Below are positions 1-9,002 of a DNA stretch of 64,000 nucleotides, piece by piece; the first letter of the stretch is position 1, and every line of letters begins with the position of its first letter. Source of the stretch: Paenibacillus mangrovi (GTDB lineage: Bacteria; Bacillota; Bacilli; Paenibacillales; Paenibacillaceae); contig NZ_JALIRP010000003.1 of the NCBI RefSeq assembly GCF_022898935.1, positions 372,001-436,000 of the forward strand. Direction: 5' to 3'. The notes under the pieces are model-generated. The model was given only the letters and a program-made list of their open reading frames with translations, was not told the DNA's origin and did not search any database. Both the position numbers and the translations under genes were made by a program.

Positions 1-2135
1 TGCGTGTATTCCAAAAGGCGGACATTGATAACCGCATGTTCTTCCAGTGTCCGGTACAGCTTCTTGAACAGCTCTTCCTTGGACAAAACCTGCTTGTTGT
101 TATAATCCGTCGTAACATTCGCGCGGTTCAGCAGTTCTTCCTCAAAGGTCTGATCGAAAGCATCCGACTCCAGAAGCTCGTTCCGACATACTTCTATGAG
201 CCGCTCCAGCATACCCTGCCGGCCTTCATCCATAAGTTCTACGAAGCTCCCCATGAACCGTTCCTCGAAAAAGGCACCTTCCCCGCGCCGGGATTCCAGA
301 TCACTCATCCATTCCTCCGTGACCACCCCGTAGTATTCCATAATATTCTGACCGATGTAATCGTCAGCTGCCCGGATACTTGCCCGGGCCGCATCCAGAA
401 GCGTTCCCTGCAGCTCCGTAAGCTCCAGCGCTTTACGCTTATACTCCTGATGAATCCGCGCAAGCTCAGCCTCATAACGGCGATACAGCTTCAGCTCCGT
501 TTCGATTAGAAGAAGCTCAAGCTTCCGCTGATACACCGTTTCGAAAAAGTAACGGATAAAGCTGCGGACATTATGCTTCTCCATGAGCGGCCGTTTCGAA
601 AAAGGCTGCTCCTCTACCCGCTCCTCATAATAACCCGCCAGCTGTAATTTCTCGGAATCCAGATGTCCTGAGAGATCACGGATGCGGCTCTGCACCGCTT
701 CGAGCACGCTGCCTGTGCCGTTTTTCTCGTCGGTCCATGCCGCAACTCCAAAAATACCCACACCTGAAGGTTCGCCGATACGACGACGGATCCATGAGCG
801 CAGCTCCCCGCCGGTTTCCAGCTGCTGCAACCTGCGCATGGCTTCCTGAACGTAATTACCTTGGAAGTAAGCCTCGCAGCCTCCGGCAAACAGCGCCTCC
901 TCCGCTTCCCGCAGCGTCATGCGCTTAAGGGAGGCATAGCTTACCGGATGTGTCATCATCCCGGTCATTTCCGCGATTTTTCCGCTGTCCGGTACAAGCC
1001 TCGCAGCACGCTCCGACACGGAAGCCGGGTCTAGGCCGAAGAAGGACAGCTTCTCCTTCATCCCCCAGTCCGGCAGCCTCTTCATCCGCTGCAGAAGTCC
1101 GCTGTAAAAGTGATGCAGCACCGCAAGGGCAATCGATTCATTCGGACGTTTGACGCGGGAGAATCCGGCCGATACGTACCCCTGACGCCCGGATTCGGTC
1201 ATGATGTTATTTTTGAAGGAGGTGTTGTTGTACCCTCCGGTGTTCATGTCGTAATGGCTTTCCTTCTGCTTGCGGTTCTTCAGCAGGCTGAGATGGCAGA
1301 TAATTTCATAGTTGCCCTGCATCCCGTAGGCAGTGGAAATGCCGCGCTCATTTTTGTCGGATAACACATATACCAAATCAAACAACGGGGCAGGCTGATG
1401 CGTCACCGGGATGGACAAGCCGTCCTCCGTGACATGCAGCTTCGCCGAGAAGCTGTAGTCCTGGCTTTGCATGAGCTCAAGCTCTCTCAAAAAAGCAACT
1501 CCCGCCGAGCTGCCGTATCCGAATGCCTCCATCTGATCCCGCTCGCTAATCAACACATACAGATCCATCTGCACCGATTTGAAGGACTGGCTGAAGATCG
1601 ACTGCGCCAGCAGCGAAATTTCCGGTATGAACACATTAAGCGGGTCGTCGACCCGCGTAATGACAGAGAGATGAATACGGTCAAACGACGAATACAGCCG
1701 TCCGTAATCCGCTATGTTGTAGCTGAGCTGCCGCAGCGCCCGGTTCAAGCCGTAGAGCTGCTCCTCATCCTGATAGAAGGAATGATACAGCTCCTTGCGC
1801 AGCGTCTTGGAATCACTTCCGCCCGGAGCTGAATTCAGCACGAACTGGCTGAGGCGCTTGCCGGCTTCTCCGGAGCGCGGTTGCCTCGCAGCTCCAGAAC
1901 CTGAAGCCGCCTGATCTGCCGCGCCTGTTCCGACGTGAAAATACATGACGCCGGCACTGTTATCCCATTTTTTATGGTTGATGCTCATCATGGGTTCGAT
2001 CGCACCCGCCGACTTGTCGCCGATGAAGAGAAACACGGCCGGGTAATGGATGCTGCTCTGATCATCCCCTTTGCCCGACAGCTTATCCTGATCGGCGGCA
2101 TAACCTGCTGCGTACCGCTCCAATAATTGGTCCAT
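1..2135 (-). CDS. Tubulin-like partner protein without GTP loop (partial, 3' end missing)
   Basis: Reading leftward from an ATG at 2133-2135, the frame stays open to base 1 (about 711 codons, no stop), so the gene runs off the window. It begins right after the tubulin-like gene stop, so it is the third gene of that operon. No signal peptide or membrane segment is visible. Residues 30-70 and 150-270 form an alternating hydrophobic pattern. The blocks AFLRELE (214-220) and PLFDLVYVLSDKNERG (250-265) resemble AALKELD and PPFNLCHLISATNTEG in the neighbouring tubulin-like GTPase and come in the same order. The glycine-rich GTP loop has no counterpart. The last ~200 residues are rich in Glu, Arg, Leu and Tyr and look helical. 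I infer a nucleotide-binding-dead homologue that pairs with the GTPase; a family name cannot be given. Confidence 0.8.
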   Translation of the reverse strand, partial: MDQLLERYAAGYAADQDKLSGKGDDQSSIHYPAVFLFIGDKSAGAIEPMMSINHKKWDNSAGVMYFHVGTGAADQAASGSGAARQPRSGEAGKRLSQFVLNSAPGGSDSKTLRKELYHSFYQDEEQLYGLNRALRQLSYNIADYGRLYSSFDRIHLSVITRVDDPLNVFIPEISLLAQSIFSQSFKSVQMDLYVLISERDQMEAFGYGSSAGVAFLRELELMQSQDYSFSAKLHVTEDGLSIPVTHQPAPLFDLVYVLSDKNERGISTAYGMQGNYEIICHLSLLKNRKQKESHYDMNTGGYNNTSFKNNIMTESGRQGYVSAGFSRVKRPNESIALAVLHHFYSGLLQRMKRLPDWGMKEKLSFFGLDPASVSERAARLVPDSGKIAEMTGMMTHPVSYASLKRMTLREAEEALFAGGCEAYFQGNYVQEAMRRLQQLETGGELRSWIRRRIGEPSGVGIFGVAAWTDEKNGTGSVLEAVQSRIRDLSGHLDSEKLQLAGYYEERVEEQPFSKRPLMEKHNVRSFIRYFFETVYQRKLELLLIETELKLYRRYEAELARIHQEYKRKALELTELQGTLLDAARASIRAADDYIGQNIMEYYGVVTEEWMSDLESRRGEGAFFEERFMGSFVELMDEGRQGMLERLIEVCRNELLESDAFDQTFEEELLNRANVTTDYNNKQVLSKEELFKKLYRTLEEHAVINVRLLEYT

Positions 2136-2136
2136 C

Positions 2137-5100
2137 TTATTTCAACCTTCTGCGAATGTCATTTAATTTAGAAGAAACCTGCTTATAGAACTGATGGCGT
2201 TCTTCGCCGTCAGCCAGCTCTACCTTCTCATATTCCAAACGGTCACGTGCATCGAGGAAAGCCTCCGCAAGCTCTTCCAGCTTGGTAAGCAGTGGCGAAA
2301 TATCCTCGGATGCCGTCAACTCGTTATCGCGGCGGGAGGCTTTGCGGAGCAGCGTGCTCCGGCTTTTCTCATCGAGTTCACGGAAGTGCTTGTAGACCTC
2401 ATATTCCACGTAGTTGACGCTCTTCATGAGATTGGCAAACGGCTCCCATGCTTCTTCCTCAGGATCACGGTCATACACGTACAGTGCGCCTTTTTTGCAG
2501 ATCGTGCCGGTGTACATCGCTTCGATAAAGTGATCCAGCCACTTTTCTTCGTCCTGATACTGGTTGATGACCTGTTCCAGCTCCTGCAGCTTGGACGCAA
2601 TTGCCTGATATTTCGCCAGCTCGGCACGCATGCGCGTAATCTGCTCCGGTGAACGGATCAGATTTTCCTTGGCCAGCTCCCCGCTAATGCTGCCGAAGAT
2701 ATCCTTCGTGCTTTCTTTTTCAAGACCACCATCAAGCAGGCGCTTCAGTTCGGTTGCGGCACGCTTCACCTCGCCGAGGTTCGGCTTGGCTACGCTCAGC
2801 TGCATATCATAGGCACGCAAAACATTGTTCAAGTCGAACGGCTTCGTATAGATGACTGCATAGCGGTTGCTTGTATTTTGATCGATATCCTTCTCTACGA
2901 TGATCTTGTAGCCGATCGCTTGCTCGAATTCCGCACGGACACGGGCATTGTAGCTTTGCACCCGCGGGTTGACATAGGTTTCGCCCCAGGATTTTTCCGG
3001 AATCGGCGAAGGCAGATATGTCCAGTTGGAACGGTCGGTCTGCACCAGGTGGCGCCCGATGCCTTCCTTGTCCAGAATCGTGCGCTCGTAGCTTTCTTCA
3101 AACACCTTCAGTGGCGTATACACGAAGAGCGGCACCCCGTTTTTCGTGTTAAGCCAGAAAATCCGGTTCTTCACTTCGCTTTCCTTCACCGTAAAATGGG
3201 ACTTGCCAACGGAGTTGTTCTGGTAGTTGCGAATCCCCTTCAGGATGCTCGGTGCCTGCACAGGCACGGATACGAAGCCCCAGGAAGGGAAGTACAGATT
3301 ACCCGCACTGTTGCTCAAATGGAATACCGGAACGGCTTCGTCATCCAGCTTGCTCGCGATGTTCCGCTCCACGAACTTCTCAATGGACTCCTCTTGGCCG
3401 AACTTCATCACCAGGAAATCCTCCATGGATTTCGTGATCAAGTCGCCGAATTTTTCGGTTAGGAAGTCGGAAATGGAGCTAACGATGTCGATCTCCTGCT
3501 CCTTGATCCACTGGTTGGAATGCCGCAGCAGCTCCTGGGCAAAATCGCGGATAAGATCCTCCACGTCCTTTTGCTCCATCATTTTGTTGATGACCTTGGA
3601 AATGTCCGGCACGCTGACGATGTTCCAGTAGTACGTTTTATTGCCCTTGTGATCCTGCTGCTCTTCGCCGCTCAGGAGGATGTCCCCGTTTTTGGCAAAA
3701 ATCGCATTCAGTGCGTTAAGAATTTCAGTATATACGTTATAAATGCGGTTGTTTTCCTGGTTCAAAAGATCATACAGATCCTCGTAGAACTCGATCATCT
3801 GCTCGGTGCGCTCCACATCCGCCATCAGCCAGTATTCATTGATTTTGGCTTCAATGTAGACGTTCTTCTTCTTGTCCTTCGATACAAAAGCGCTCTTCGC
3901 ATCGCCAAGACGGTCATTCGCCTGCTCTCTCGCCGCCTCAATGTCACGCGGGATGCGGGTCAGGTTCTCGCGCAGCGTCTCGATGTAGGACAGCAGCATT
4001 TTCAGGAGGCAGAAGCCTTTTTCCGTATACAGGAGGCGCGATACATAGAATGGCCCTTGCTCCGGATGCAGGAAGATGCGGCGGATCTGGTCGCTGAACT
4101 GCTCCACGATTTCGCCTGGCAGCTGCTTCTTCGCCTTGATGTATTCCTCGCGGGCACGGGCCAGGAAATTCTGTTCCAGCTCCGTGTCCATGTTGATGAC
4201 CTGATTTTTCACCACGTTGGTGTAGCTCAGACGCTCGCTGTTCTGGTAGCCAGGCAGCGGCTCTGGCACGCGGGATTCGAACGTCTTCATCATCGTGTCG
4301 AGATCGATGCCCAGCTTGCGGGCGAACTTCTCCACATCCTCTTGGCTTGGCGCCTTCTCGAACATCGTTTCCATTTTGCCGAACAAGCGGTACGCCAGGT
4401 AGGTCGTCATTTCTTCAATCGGCAGCACCGCGGAGGATGCACCGATAATGTTGTAATCATAGTTGGCCGGATACGCCTTGTTCATCTGTGCGATATTCGT
4501 CCGGATGTTGCTGATATAGTCGTGGATGGCGAATTCTTCACCCGACTGCTTTTCCTCGCTGGCCATGAAGTTCGTAATATTCTCTGCGGTTACGTTCATG
4601 CAGTAGTCGTACGCATTTTCCAGTAGCTTGCCCTCAGTATTCGTCGCCGAGATCAGATGGCATAAATTAAACGGAGGCAGCGGCGAGTTTACGGTCAGGA
4701 TGTTGCCGTACTGCTGCTTGAAGCGCTCGCTCCGGGCATCGACGTTCATCCAGTAGTCAAGCTCTTTCAGCGCCGCATAGCCGTTTTTCTTAATGTATTC
4801 GCGCGTATGCTCGCTCAGACTCTTGTTCGACAGATTCACATCCGGCGTAAACAGGTAGCCGAGCGTATTGACGCGGTCAATCCCTGCCGAGCCGTGGTCG
4901 CGCTCGATAATGCCGCGCACGATATAGGCAATGTCCAGGAAGCAGCCGCTGCCCGTACCGCCTGACAGACCCGTTAGCAAGAACACCATCAGCTTTTTGT
5001 TCGTGCCGACGGACAGGGTTTTGATTTTTTTATCGATGGCTTGCACCACCTGATTGATCTTCGTGAACAGAAGCAGACGTCCTGCCTGGCGTACACCGGC

Positions 5101-5526
5101 AGCGCCGTTCATGCCGTCGGTGATGCTGAGCTCCGGAGACAGCCAGTCTGTAACGTACGGTTCTAAAATGCTGCGGTTTTGCAGCAGACCGCCGATTTCG
5201 GCGTTCGAAAGAAGAACGAACTCGTTGATAGAGTCTAAACCTACGCCTTTGTAACGTTTGTTCTTATCCTGCTCGTTGGTTTCGAAAGCCAGAAATTCCA
5301 CGTTAGCCGGCTTCTCCATTTTCTTCTTGGAAAGCGGGTCCTCCGGCAGCTTGAAGCGGCGGTTGATCTGGTATTTCAGGCGCAGCAGCGCATCAATACC
5401 CGTACCTCCAAGACCAATGATGAGAATCGGGTTATCGATCGTATCGACGCGAATCTTCTCGCTTACGATCCCTCCGCCCAGTGATACATCAAGCTGCTGA
5501 ATATGTTCTCTTACTATCGGTTTCAT
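2137..5526 (-). CDS. Large tubulin/FtsZ-like GTPase (tubulin-like domain protein)
   Basis: 1129 residues. The N-terminal third carries the hallmarks of a tubulin/FtsZ nucleotide-binding fold: GLGGTG at 38-43 as the first glycine loop and LSGGTGSG at 187-194 matching the tubulin signature GGGTG(S/T)G, followed by FTPDV. The remaining ~800 residues are mostly helical and charged, far larger than FtsZ (~380) or tubulin (~450), and match no domain I recognise. No membrane segment is seen. AGGAGGGG precedes the ATG by five bases. It sits 57 bp after a vWA membrane protein gene and directly before a likely GTP-loop-less partner, so the three form one operon. FtsZ-like families encoded with vWA proteins have been proposed to act in membrane remodelling; function here is inferred from that context. 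Confidence 0.9.
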   Translation of the reverse strand: MKPIVREHIQQLDVSLGGGIVSEKIRVDTIDNPILIIGLGGTGIDALLRLKYQINRRFKLPEDPLSKKKMEKPANVEFLAFETNEQDKNKRYKGVGLDSINEFVLLSNAEIGGLLQNRSILEPYVTDWLSPELSITDGMNGAAGVRQAGRLLLFTKINQVVQAIDKKIKTLSVGTNKKLMVFLLTGLSGGTGSGCFLDIAYIVRGIIERDHGSAGIDRVNTLGYLFTPDVNLSNKSLSEHTREYIKKNGYAALKELDYWMNVDARSERFKQQYGNILTVNSPLPPFNLCHLISATNTEGKLLENAYDYCMNVTAENITNFMASEEKQSGEEFAIHDYISNIRTNIAQMNKAYPANYDYNIIGASSAVLPIEEMTTYLAYRLFGKMETMFEKAPSQEDVEKFARKLGIDLDTMMKTFESRVPEPLPGYQNSERLSYTNVVKNQVINMDTELEQNFLARAREEYIKAKKQLPGEIVEQFSDQIRRIFLHPEQGPFYVSRLLYTEKGFCLLKMLLSYIETLRENLTRIPRDIEAAREQANDRLGDAKSAFVSKDKKKNVYIEAKINEYWLMADVERTEQMIEFYEDLYDLLNQENNRIYNVYTEILNALNAIFAKNGDILLSGEEQQDHKGNKTYYWNIVSVPDISKVINKMMEQKDVEDLIRDFAQELLRHSNQWIKEQEIDIVSSISDFLTEKFGDLITKSMEDFLVMKFGQEESIEKFVERNIASKLDDEAVPVFHLSNSAGNLYFPSWGFVSVPVQAPSILKGIRNYQNNSVGKSHFTVKESEVKNRIFWLNTKNGVPLFVYTPLKVFEESYERTILDKEGIGRHLVQTDRSNWTYLPSPIPEKSWGETYVNPRVQSYNARVRAEFEQAIGYKIIVEKDIDQNTSNRYAVIYTKPFDLNNVLRAYDMQLSVAKPNLGEVKRAATELKRLLDGGLEKESTKDIFGSISGELAKENLIRSPEQITRMRAELAKYQAIASKLQELEQVINQYQDEEKWLDHFIEAMYTGTICKKGALYVYDRDPEEEAWEPFANLMKSVNYVEYEVYKHFRELDEKSRSTLLRKASRRDNELTASEDISPLLTKLEELAEAFLDARDRLEYEKVELADGEERHQFYKQVSSKLNDIRRRLK

Positions 5527-5582
5527 CGTTTCCCCTCCTGAGAATATCTCTAGGTTCTTATATCCGAATGTTAGTGCAGCAC

Positions 5583-7361
5583 TTAAACCAAATATTCAAT
5601 CAATATCGTCTTATCCACCTGCGGCAGCGATACGCTGAGACGGTCGCCGCTTTTCAGCTCAGCTCCGAGGGATGCATCCACCGCACGGCCCGATTTTTCG
5701 ATCATGCAGGCTGAGACGTTTTTGAGCATCAAACGGTCATTTTTGCCTGGCGTAAAGATCACTTTATCCGTTTCTTTCAGCTCTGGCGCCAGTTGGAGCA
5801 GCTGATGCAGGTTGAACTTGCCTTTGAAGGCCGTCAGTTTTTTGTACTGCGGGTACGTTTTTTCACCGCTATTCTCGTCGCGGATTTCCACCACCATCTG
5901 GCCAACAAAACCTTTGTTAGCTTTCCGGACCGCCCCAAGAATAAAGTAAGCTCCGGCGGCCACAGCGGCCAAGGCAATAACACCAATCACTACGGGCCAT
6001 ATTGGAAAAGGTTTCTTTTCGTCTTTCGGGGCTGCGGGTGTTTGAGAACTTCCGGAGCCGCCGGCGTTCGCGCTGATGGTCACCGGCTTCGTTTCCCGGT
6101 AGAAGCTTTGATCCTCGACACGAACCTTCAGCTCGTATGCATGCTTCTCCTCAACAGTGTAGGAGCCTTCAAAGTGATCTCCCTTGTTAGTGAGCTTCAC
6201 TTCATTCGTATCGCCAGAATCCAGATCCTTGACGATCAATTTCGCGCTCATATTATTGTAAAGCCCATTATTCTGCAGCTTCTGGCCATTGCTGACGAGA
6301 TAGGCGTTGATGTCGATCGTATCGCCTTTCTTGACGGTCGTCGACTTTAGCGGAGCCATGTCCAGCTCGAGATCATAGTTAAAGATCAAATTGATGTCGA
6401 TTTTATCCTTCGGAACGCCCTTCACTTGCAGTTTCCAATCCCCCTGCTCCGGATTCAGGAGCTTAATCAGGGAGTAGGAATTCGATTGAGAGCGCAGAAT
6501 GTTCGCAGACGGAATCGGCTGGTTTTTGCCTGATGGGTCGATTAGTTTTACATCCACCGGCTTGCTCGACATCAGTGAGATATTGGCTTCCTTTACATTC
6601 GCATTCGGCACGTGGATCGTCACTTCCTGGTAGCTTCCATTCGCCGTAATCGAGCTCACCGGCACGATCTTCAGCTTTTGGTGGCTTGCGAATATTTCAC
6701 TCAGGATTTGCGGCAGATCATCCGCTGAGCTGGTCGAAAAGGATTTGCCTCCCGTCTGGTCCGATAACTGGGCCAGAGCATCCTTATTCAGCTTGCCATC
6801 GGCATTCAGGCCGATCGTATAAATCGGGATGCCTGCGGCTTTCGCCTCCTGCACCGACTGATTAAGCTCCTGATCGGACTGCGCTTGGGTTCTGCCCGAC
6901 TTCGGATCAAGTGAGTTGTTGCCGTCCGCCAGGACGACGATCATCGGCTCATGGCCTTTTTCGGCACCCTGTTTCAGCACCTTGACCGCTTCCTTGACGC
7001 CTACGGAAATATCCGTGTACGATCCACGGTCGAGCCCATCAATAAATTGCTTCAAATCCTCCTTGTCCGCTTCGGACTGAATTTCCAGCAGCGCCTTCTC
7101 CCGCTGGATTTTATCGGTATACGAGACGATGCCGACCTTATCACCCTGCGTGGAGAGCATATCAATGAACATTTTCATCGCTTCGCCGCTGATTCGGTTC
7201 GGATCACTGGCCTTCATCGAGTTACTTGCGTCCATGACCAATACGGCATCGATATGGGAGGACTGCTGCGCAGCCGCAGCTGATGCCCACTGGCCGCTTA
7301 CCGGTAGAATCAACAGAACAACCAGCAGAAGACAGAGTGCTATTTTATTTTTATGAAGCAT
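5583..7361 (-). CDS. Membrane-anchored von Willebrand factor A (vWA) domain protein
   Basis: 592 residues: signal peptide (1-30, ending near ASAAAA), then a vWA domain (about 37-230) with an intact metal-ion adhesion site: DASNS at 44-48, a Thr in SYTDIS and an Asp in LADGNNS. Two or three beta-rich Ig-like segments follow, then a low-complexity Gly/Ser/Pro linker, one membrane helix near 454-478 and a C-terminal cytoplasmic tail of about 114 residues. The domain order puts vWA outside the cell and the tail inside, where it could contact the tubulin-like GTPase encoded next. The tail is beta-rich, loosely FHA-like in length, but I see no diagnostic motif. It is the first gene of the leftward operon and is divergent from the small membrane gene at 7626. 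Confidence 0.88.
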   Translation of the reverse strand: MLHKNKIALCLLLVVLLILPVSGQWASAAAAQQSSHIDAVLVMDASNSMKASDPNRISGEAMKMFIDMLSTQGDKVGIVSYTDKIQREKALLEIQSEADKEDLKQFIDGLDRGSYTDISVGVKEAVKVLKQGAEKGHEPMIVVLADGNNSLDPKSGRTQAQSDQELNQSVQEAKAAGIPIYTIGLNADGKLNKDALAQLSDQTGGKSFSTSSADDLPQILSEIFASHQKLKIVPVSSITANGSYQEVTIHVPNANVKEANISLMSSKPVDVKLIDPSGKNQPIPSANILRSQSNSYSLIKLLNPEQGDWKLQVKGVPKDKIDINLIFNYDLELDMAPLKSTTVKKGDTIDINAYLVSNGQKLQNNGLYNNMSAKLIVKDLDSGDTNEVKLTNKGDHFEGSYTVEEKHAYELKVRVEDQSFYRETKPVTISANAGGSGSSQTPAAPKDEKKPFPIWPVVIGVIALAAVAAGAYFILGAVRKANKGFVGQMVVEIRDENSGEKTYPQYKKLTAFKGKFNLHQLLQLAPELKETDKVIFTPGKNDRLMLKNVSACMIEKSGRAVDASLGAELKSGDRLSVSLPQVDKTILIEYLV

Positions 7362-7437
7362 AGAATTTCGATACTCCCTCTCTATTAAATTGAACTGATT
7401 TTTTCATAAGCTTTCATTACACTGTAGGAAAAAAGTC

Positions 7438-7452
7438 TTAAGAAATTCTTAA
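7438..7452. promoter_or_regulatory. 15-bp palindrome in the divergent intergenic region
   Basis: TTAAGAAATTCTTAA is a perfect inverted repeat around a central A. It lies about 80 bp upstream of the vWA gene start, in the 264-bp spacer shared with the rightward genes. A TATAAT box at 7557-7562 could serve the rightward promoter, though no good -35 box is seen. The palindrome is a plausible repressor site; which protein binds it is unknown. Confidence 0.4.
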
Positions 7453-7625
7453 GAAACGAAAAAAATTTCATCAAAGACGCGGTTTTAACTATAACCAGTT
7501 GAAAAGCTAAAGCTCCCTCAGGCTATCTAGAAACTCCCAATACTTTTATATTATGATATAATTAAAGCTAGCAAAGTTCAATAATCGCAGCCTCCGAGCG
7601 CCTTATAGGAAATAAGGCCTAGATT

Positions 7626-7820
7626 ATGTTTTCATCCATTCGAAACTCCAGAAAGGAACTACGGAATATGATTGCATACGGATGCCTCGGCATTTTGTTT
7701 CTATTTATAATCATAAAAATTGCCGTTTATTTTAATAGGCAGAAGAAAGCACCTACGCCAGAGGATCTTGATGACACCCTCCTGATCATTTCCAATCCGA
7801 GGGGTGATCACACAACATGA
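7626..7820 (+). CDS. Small single-pass membrane protein
   Basis: 64 residues with one strongly hydrophobic helix (about residues 18-35, CLGILFLFIIIKIAV) and a short charged C-terminal tail. A second ATG at 7668 (giving 50 residues) has a better upstream purine run, AAAGGAAC at 7652-7659, and may be the true start. The stop overlaps the next start by four bases (ATGA), which implies translational coupling to the zinc-ribbon membrane protein gene. Opposite orientation to the vWA/tubulin-like operon across a shared promoter region suggests it belongs to the same system. No family recognised. Confidence 0.6.
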   Translation: MFSSIRNSRKELRNMIAYGCLGILFLFIIIKIAVYFNRQKKAPTPEDLDDTLLIISNPRGDHTT

Positions 7821-8752
7821 ACAAGAAAAAACCGGTGCGCCTGCGCCCCTATTATAAGACAAGATATGCCTATGAAAAGTTAAGAGTTTGCAAACACTGC
7901 CGCTCTTTTACCGTGCTTTGGGAAGATAAATGCGCGAGCTGCGGCAAACATACGCTGATTCCCGTCATGGATCAGGCCCGGATCAACGCCAAGCGTTCCA
8001 TGCAAAACGAGCGGCTGGTCGCCCTACTAATCACGCTCGCGGCCGTCCTGTTCAGCCAAACCTTCCTGCAGATTGTACTGTGCCTGCTTGGGGGACTCGC
8101 CTTAACCGTACTTCTCTGGTGGTTTCAGCGGAGAATGCTGGAGACCGAGACGAGACGGCAGCTCGATAAGCTGCTGCGAAGCAGCGAACGGCGCATTATC
8201 GAAGGGATCTACATGAACCTCACGACCGCTTCCGCCGCCATCAAGGATGACGAGCAGCTCGGCTATGAAATATTGCGGGAAATCGCCACGATCGTGCACA
8301 ATGACCGGATCCGTCTGCAGCAGATCATGCTGCTCCAATCGTTCATACTCCGCAAAGACATGGAGCTGGAACTGGATTCGCTGATGCTGGACCGATTCGA
8401 GCCCGCCCTGGCGGAATATATTGGCGAGCTGGCCAAGGTCAAACGCGAGCTTATCAAGAACAAAGCGATCCGGTACGTACTGCTGCACGAAAGAGAAATC
8501 CTCCGCATGAAGGGCGGCCCCGGAATCATGGCTGCGGTAGCAGGAGCTGCTGTACGGATGAAGAAATACGTGGATACTTATCCTGATTTCATTCTCCGTT
8601 ATGCCCGTCAGCTTCCCAAGGAACGTTATCTTCGGCTGTATCAGCTGGTACGTCGCAATCCGAATCAATCCTGGAACGGTCTACGTGAAGAGGTCTCAGC
8701 CATATATAACGAAAAATACCGCTGGGATCCCGAATTTCAAAACTGGGAATAA
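7817..8752 (+). CDS. Zinc-ribbon membrane protein of unknown function
   Basis: 311 residues. The N-terminus carries a four-cysteine zinc ribbon (Cys25, Cys28, Cys39, Cys42; CxxC-x10-CxxC). Two adjacent hydrophobic helices follow at about 67-84 and 86-103 (hairpin), then a ~200-residue soluble helical domain rich in Arg, Glu and Leu. Both ends are therefore likely cytoplasmic. GAGGGGTG lies ten bases before the ATG. It is coupled to the 64-residue gene upstream and ends at a strong hairpin (8872-8902). Immediately after it lies a relic of the 5' end of the gene now found at 11210, so that gene probably once followed directly. No known family identified. Confidence 0.75.
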   Translation: MNKKKPVRLRPYYKTRYAYEKLRVCKHCRSFTVLWEDKCASCGKHTLIPVMDQARINAKRSMQNERLVALLITLAAVLFSQTFLQIVLCLLGGLALTVLLWWFQRRMLETETRRQLDKLLRSSERRIIEGIYMNLTTASAAIKDDEQLGYEILREIATIVHNDRIRLQQIMLLQSFILRKDMELELDSLMLDRFEPALAEYIGELAKVKRELIKNKAIRYVLLHEREILRMKGGPGIMAAVAGAAVRMKKYVDTYPDFILRYARQLPKERYLRLYQLVRRNPNQSWNGLREEVSAIYNEKYRWDPEFQNWE

Positions 8753-8756
8753 GGTA

Positions 8757-8838
8757 TGTGTCCAATTTTATTAAAAAGGCCATAAATATATGACGATAAA
8801 ACTTGCGCTAACCCTGCGTATTTTCTCTTTTTATTTTA
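8757..8838 (+). repeat. Left copy of ~82-bp duplicated sequence; dead 5' end of the 11210 gene
   Basis: This stretch aligns without gaps to 11177-11258 with roughly three quarters of bases identical, including the exact block AATATATGACGATAA around the start codon. An ATG at 8790 corresponds to the real start at 11210. Its frame gives MTIKLALTLRIF against MTIRHALSLRNF, then diverges and stops at 8907-8909 after running through a terminator, so it is not a working gene. Confidence 0.7.
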
Positions 8839-8871
8839 TATCAGCATCTGAGTTCAATGTAACGAATTGGA

Positions 8872-8902
8872 AACAGCCCGCTCTTGAAGAGAGCGGGCTG
8901 TT
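8872..8902. terminator. Hairpin terminator after the zinc-ribbon membrane protein gene
   Basis: ACAGCCCGCTCT and AGAGCGGGCTGT form a 12-bp stem with a short loop, followed by TTTGTGT on the plus strand. It also reads as a terminator for leftward transcripts. It separates the 7626-8752 genes from the inverted deacetylase cassette. Confidence 0.8.
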
Positions 8903-9002
8903 TGTGTAATAAAGGAAAAATGGGATTCAGAGCGGATAACGCCAAAAGAAATTAGTTTTCCTTATTAAGGTTTAATATAATGAATAAATTCACACATGAA
9001 GA

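Noticed and set aside
3520..4626. A 368-codon open frame on the plus strand
   Set aside because: It lies entirely opposite the tubulin-like GTPase gene and its His/Leu/Val/Arg-rich product is typical of antisense shadow frames.
8790..8909. A 39-codon ORF starting MTIKLALTLRIF
   Set aside because: It reads through a strong terminator and matches the 11210 gene only at its start; treated as a duplicated relic, not a gene.
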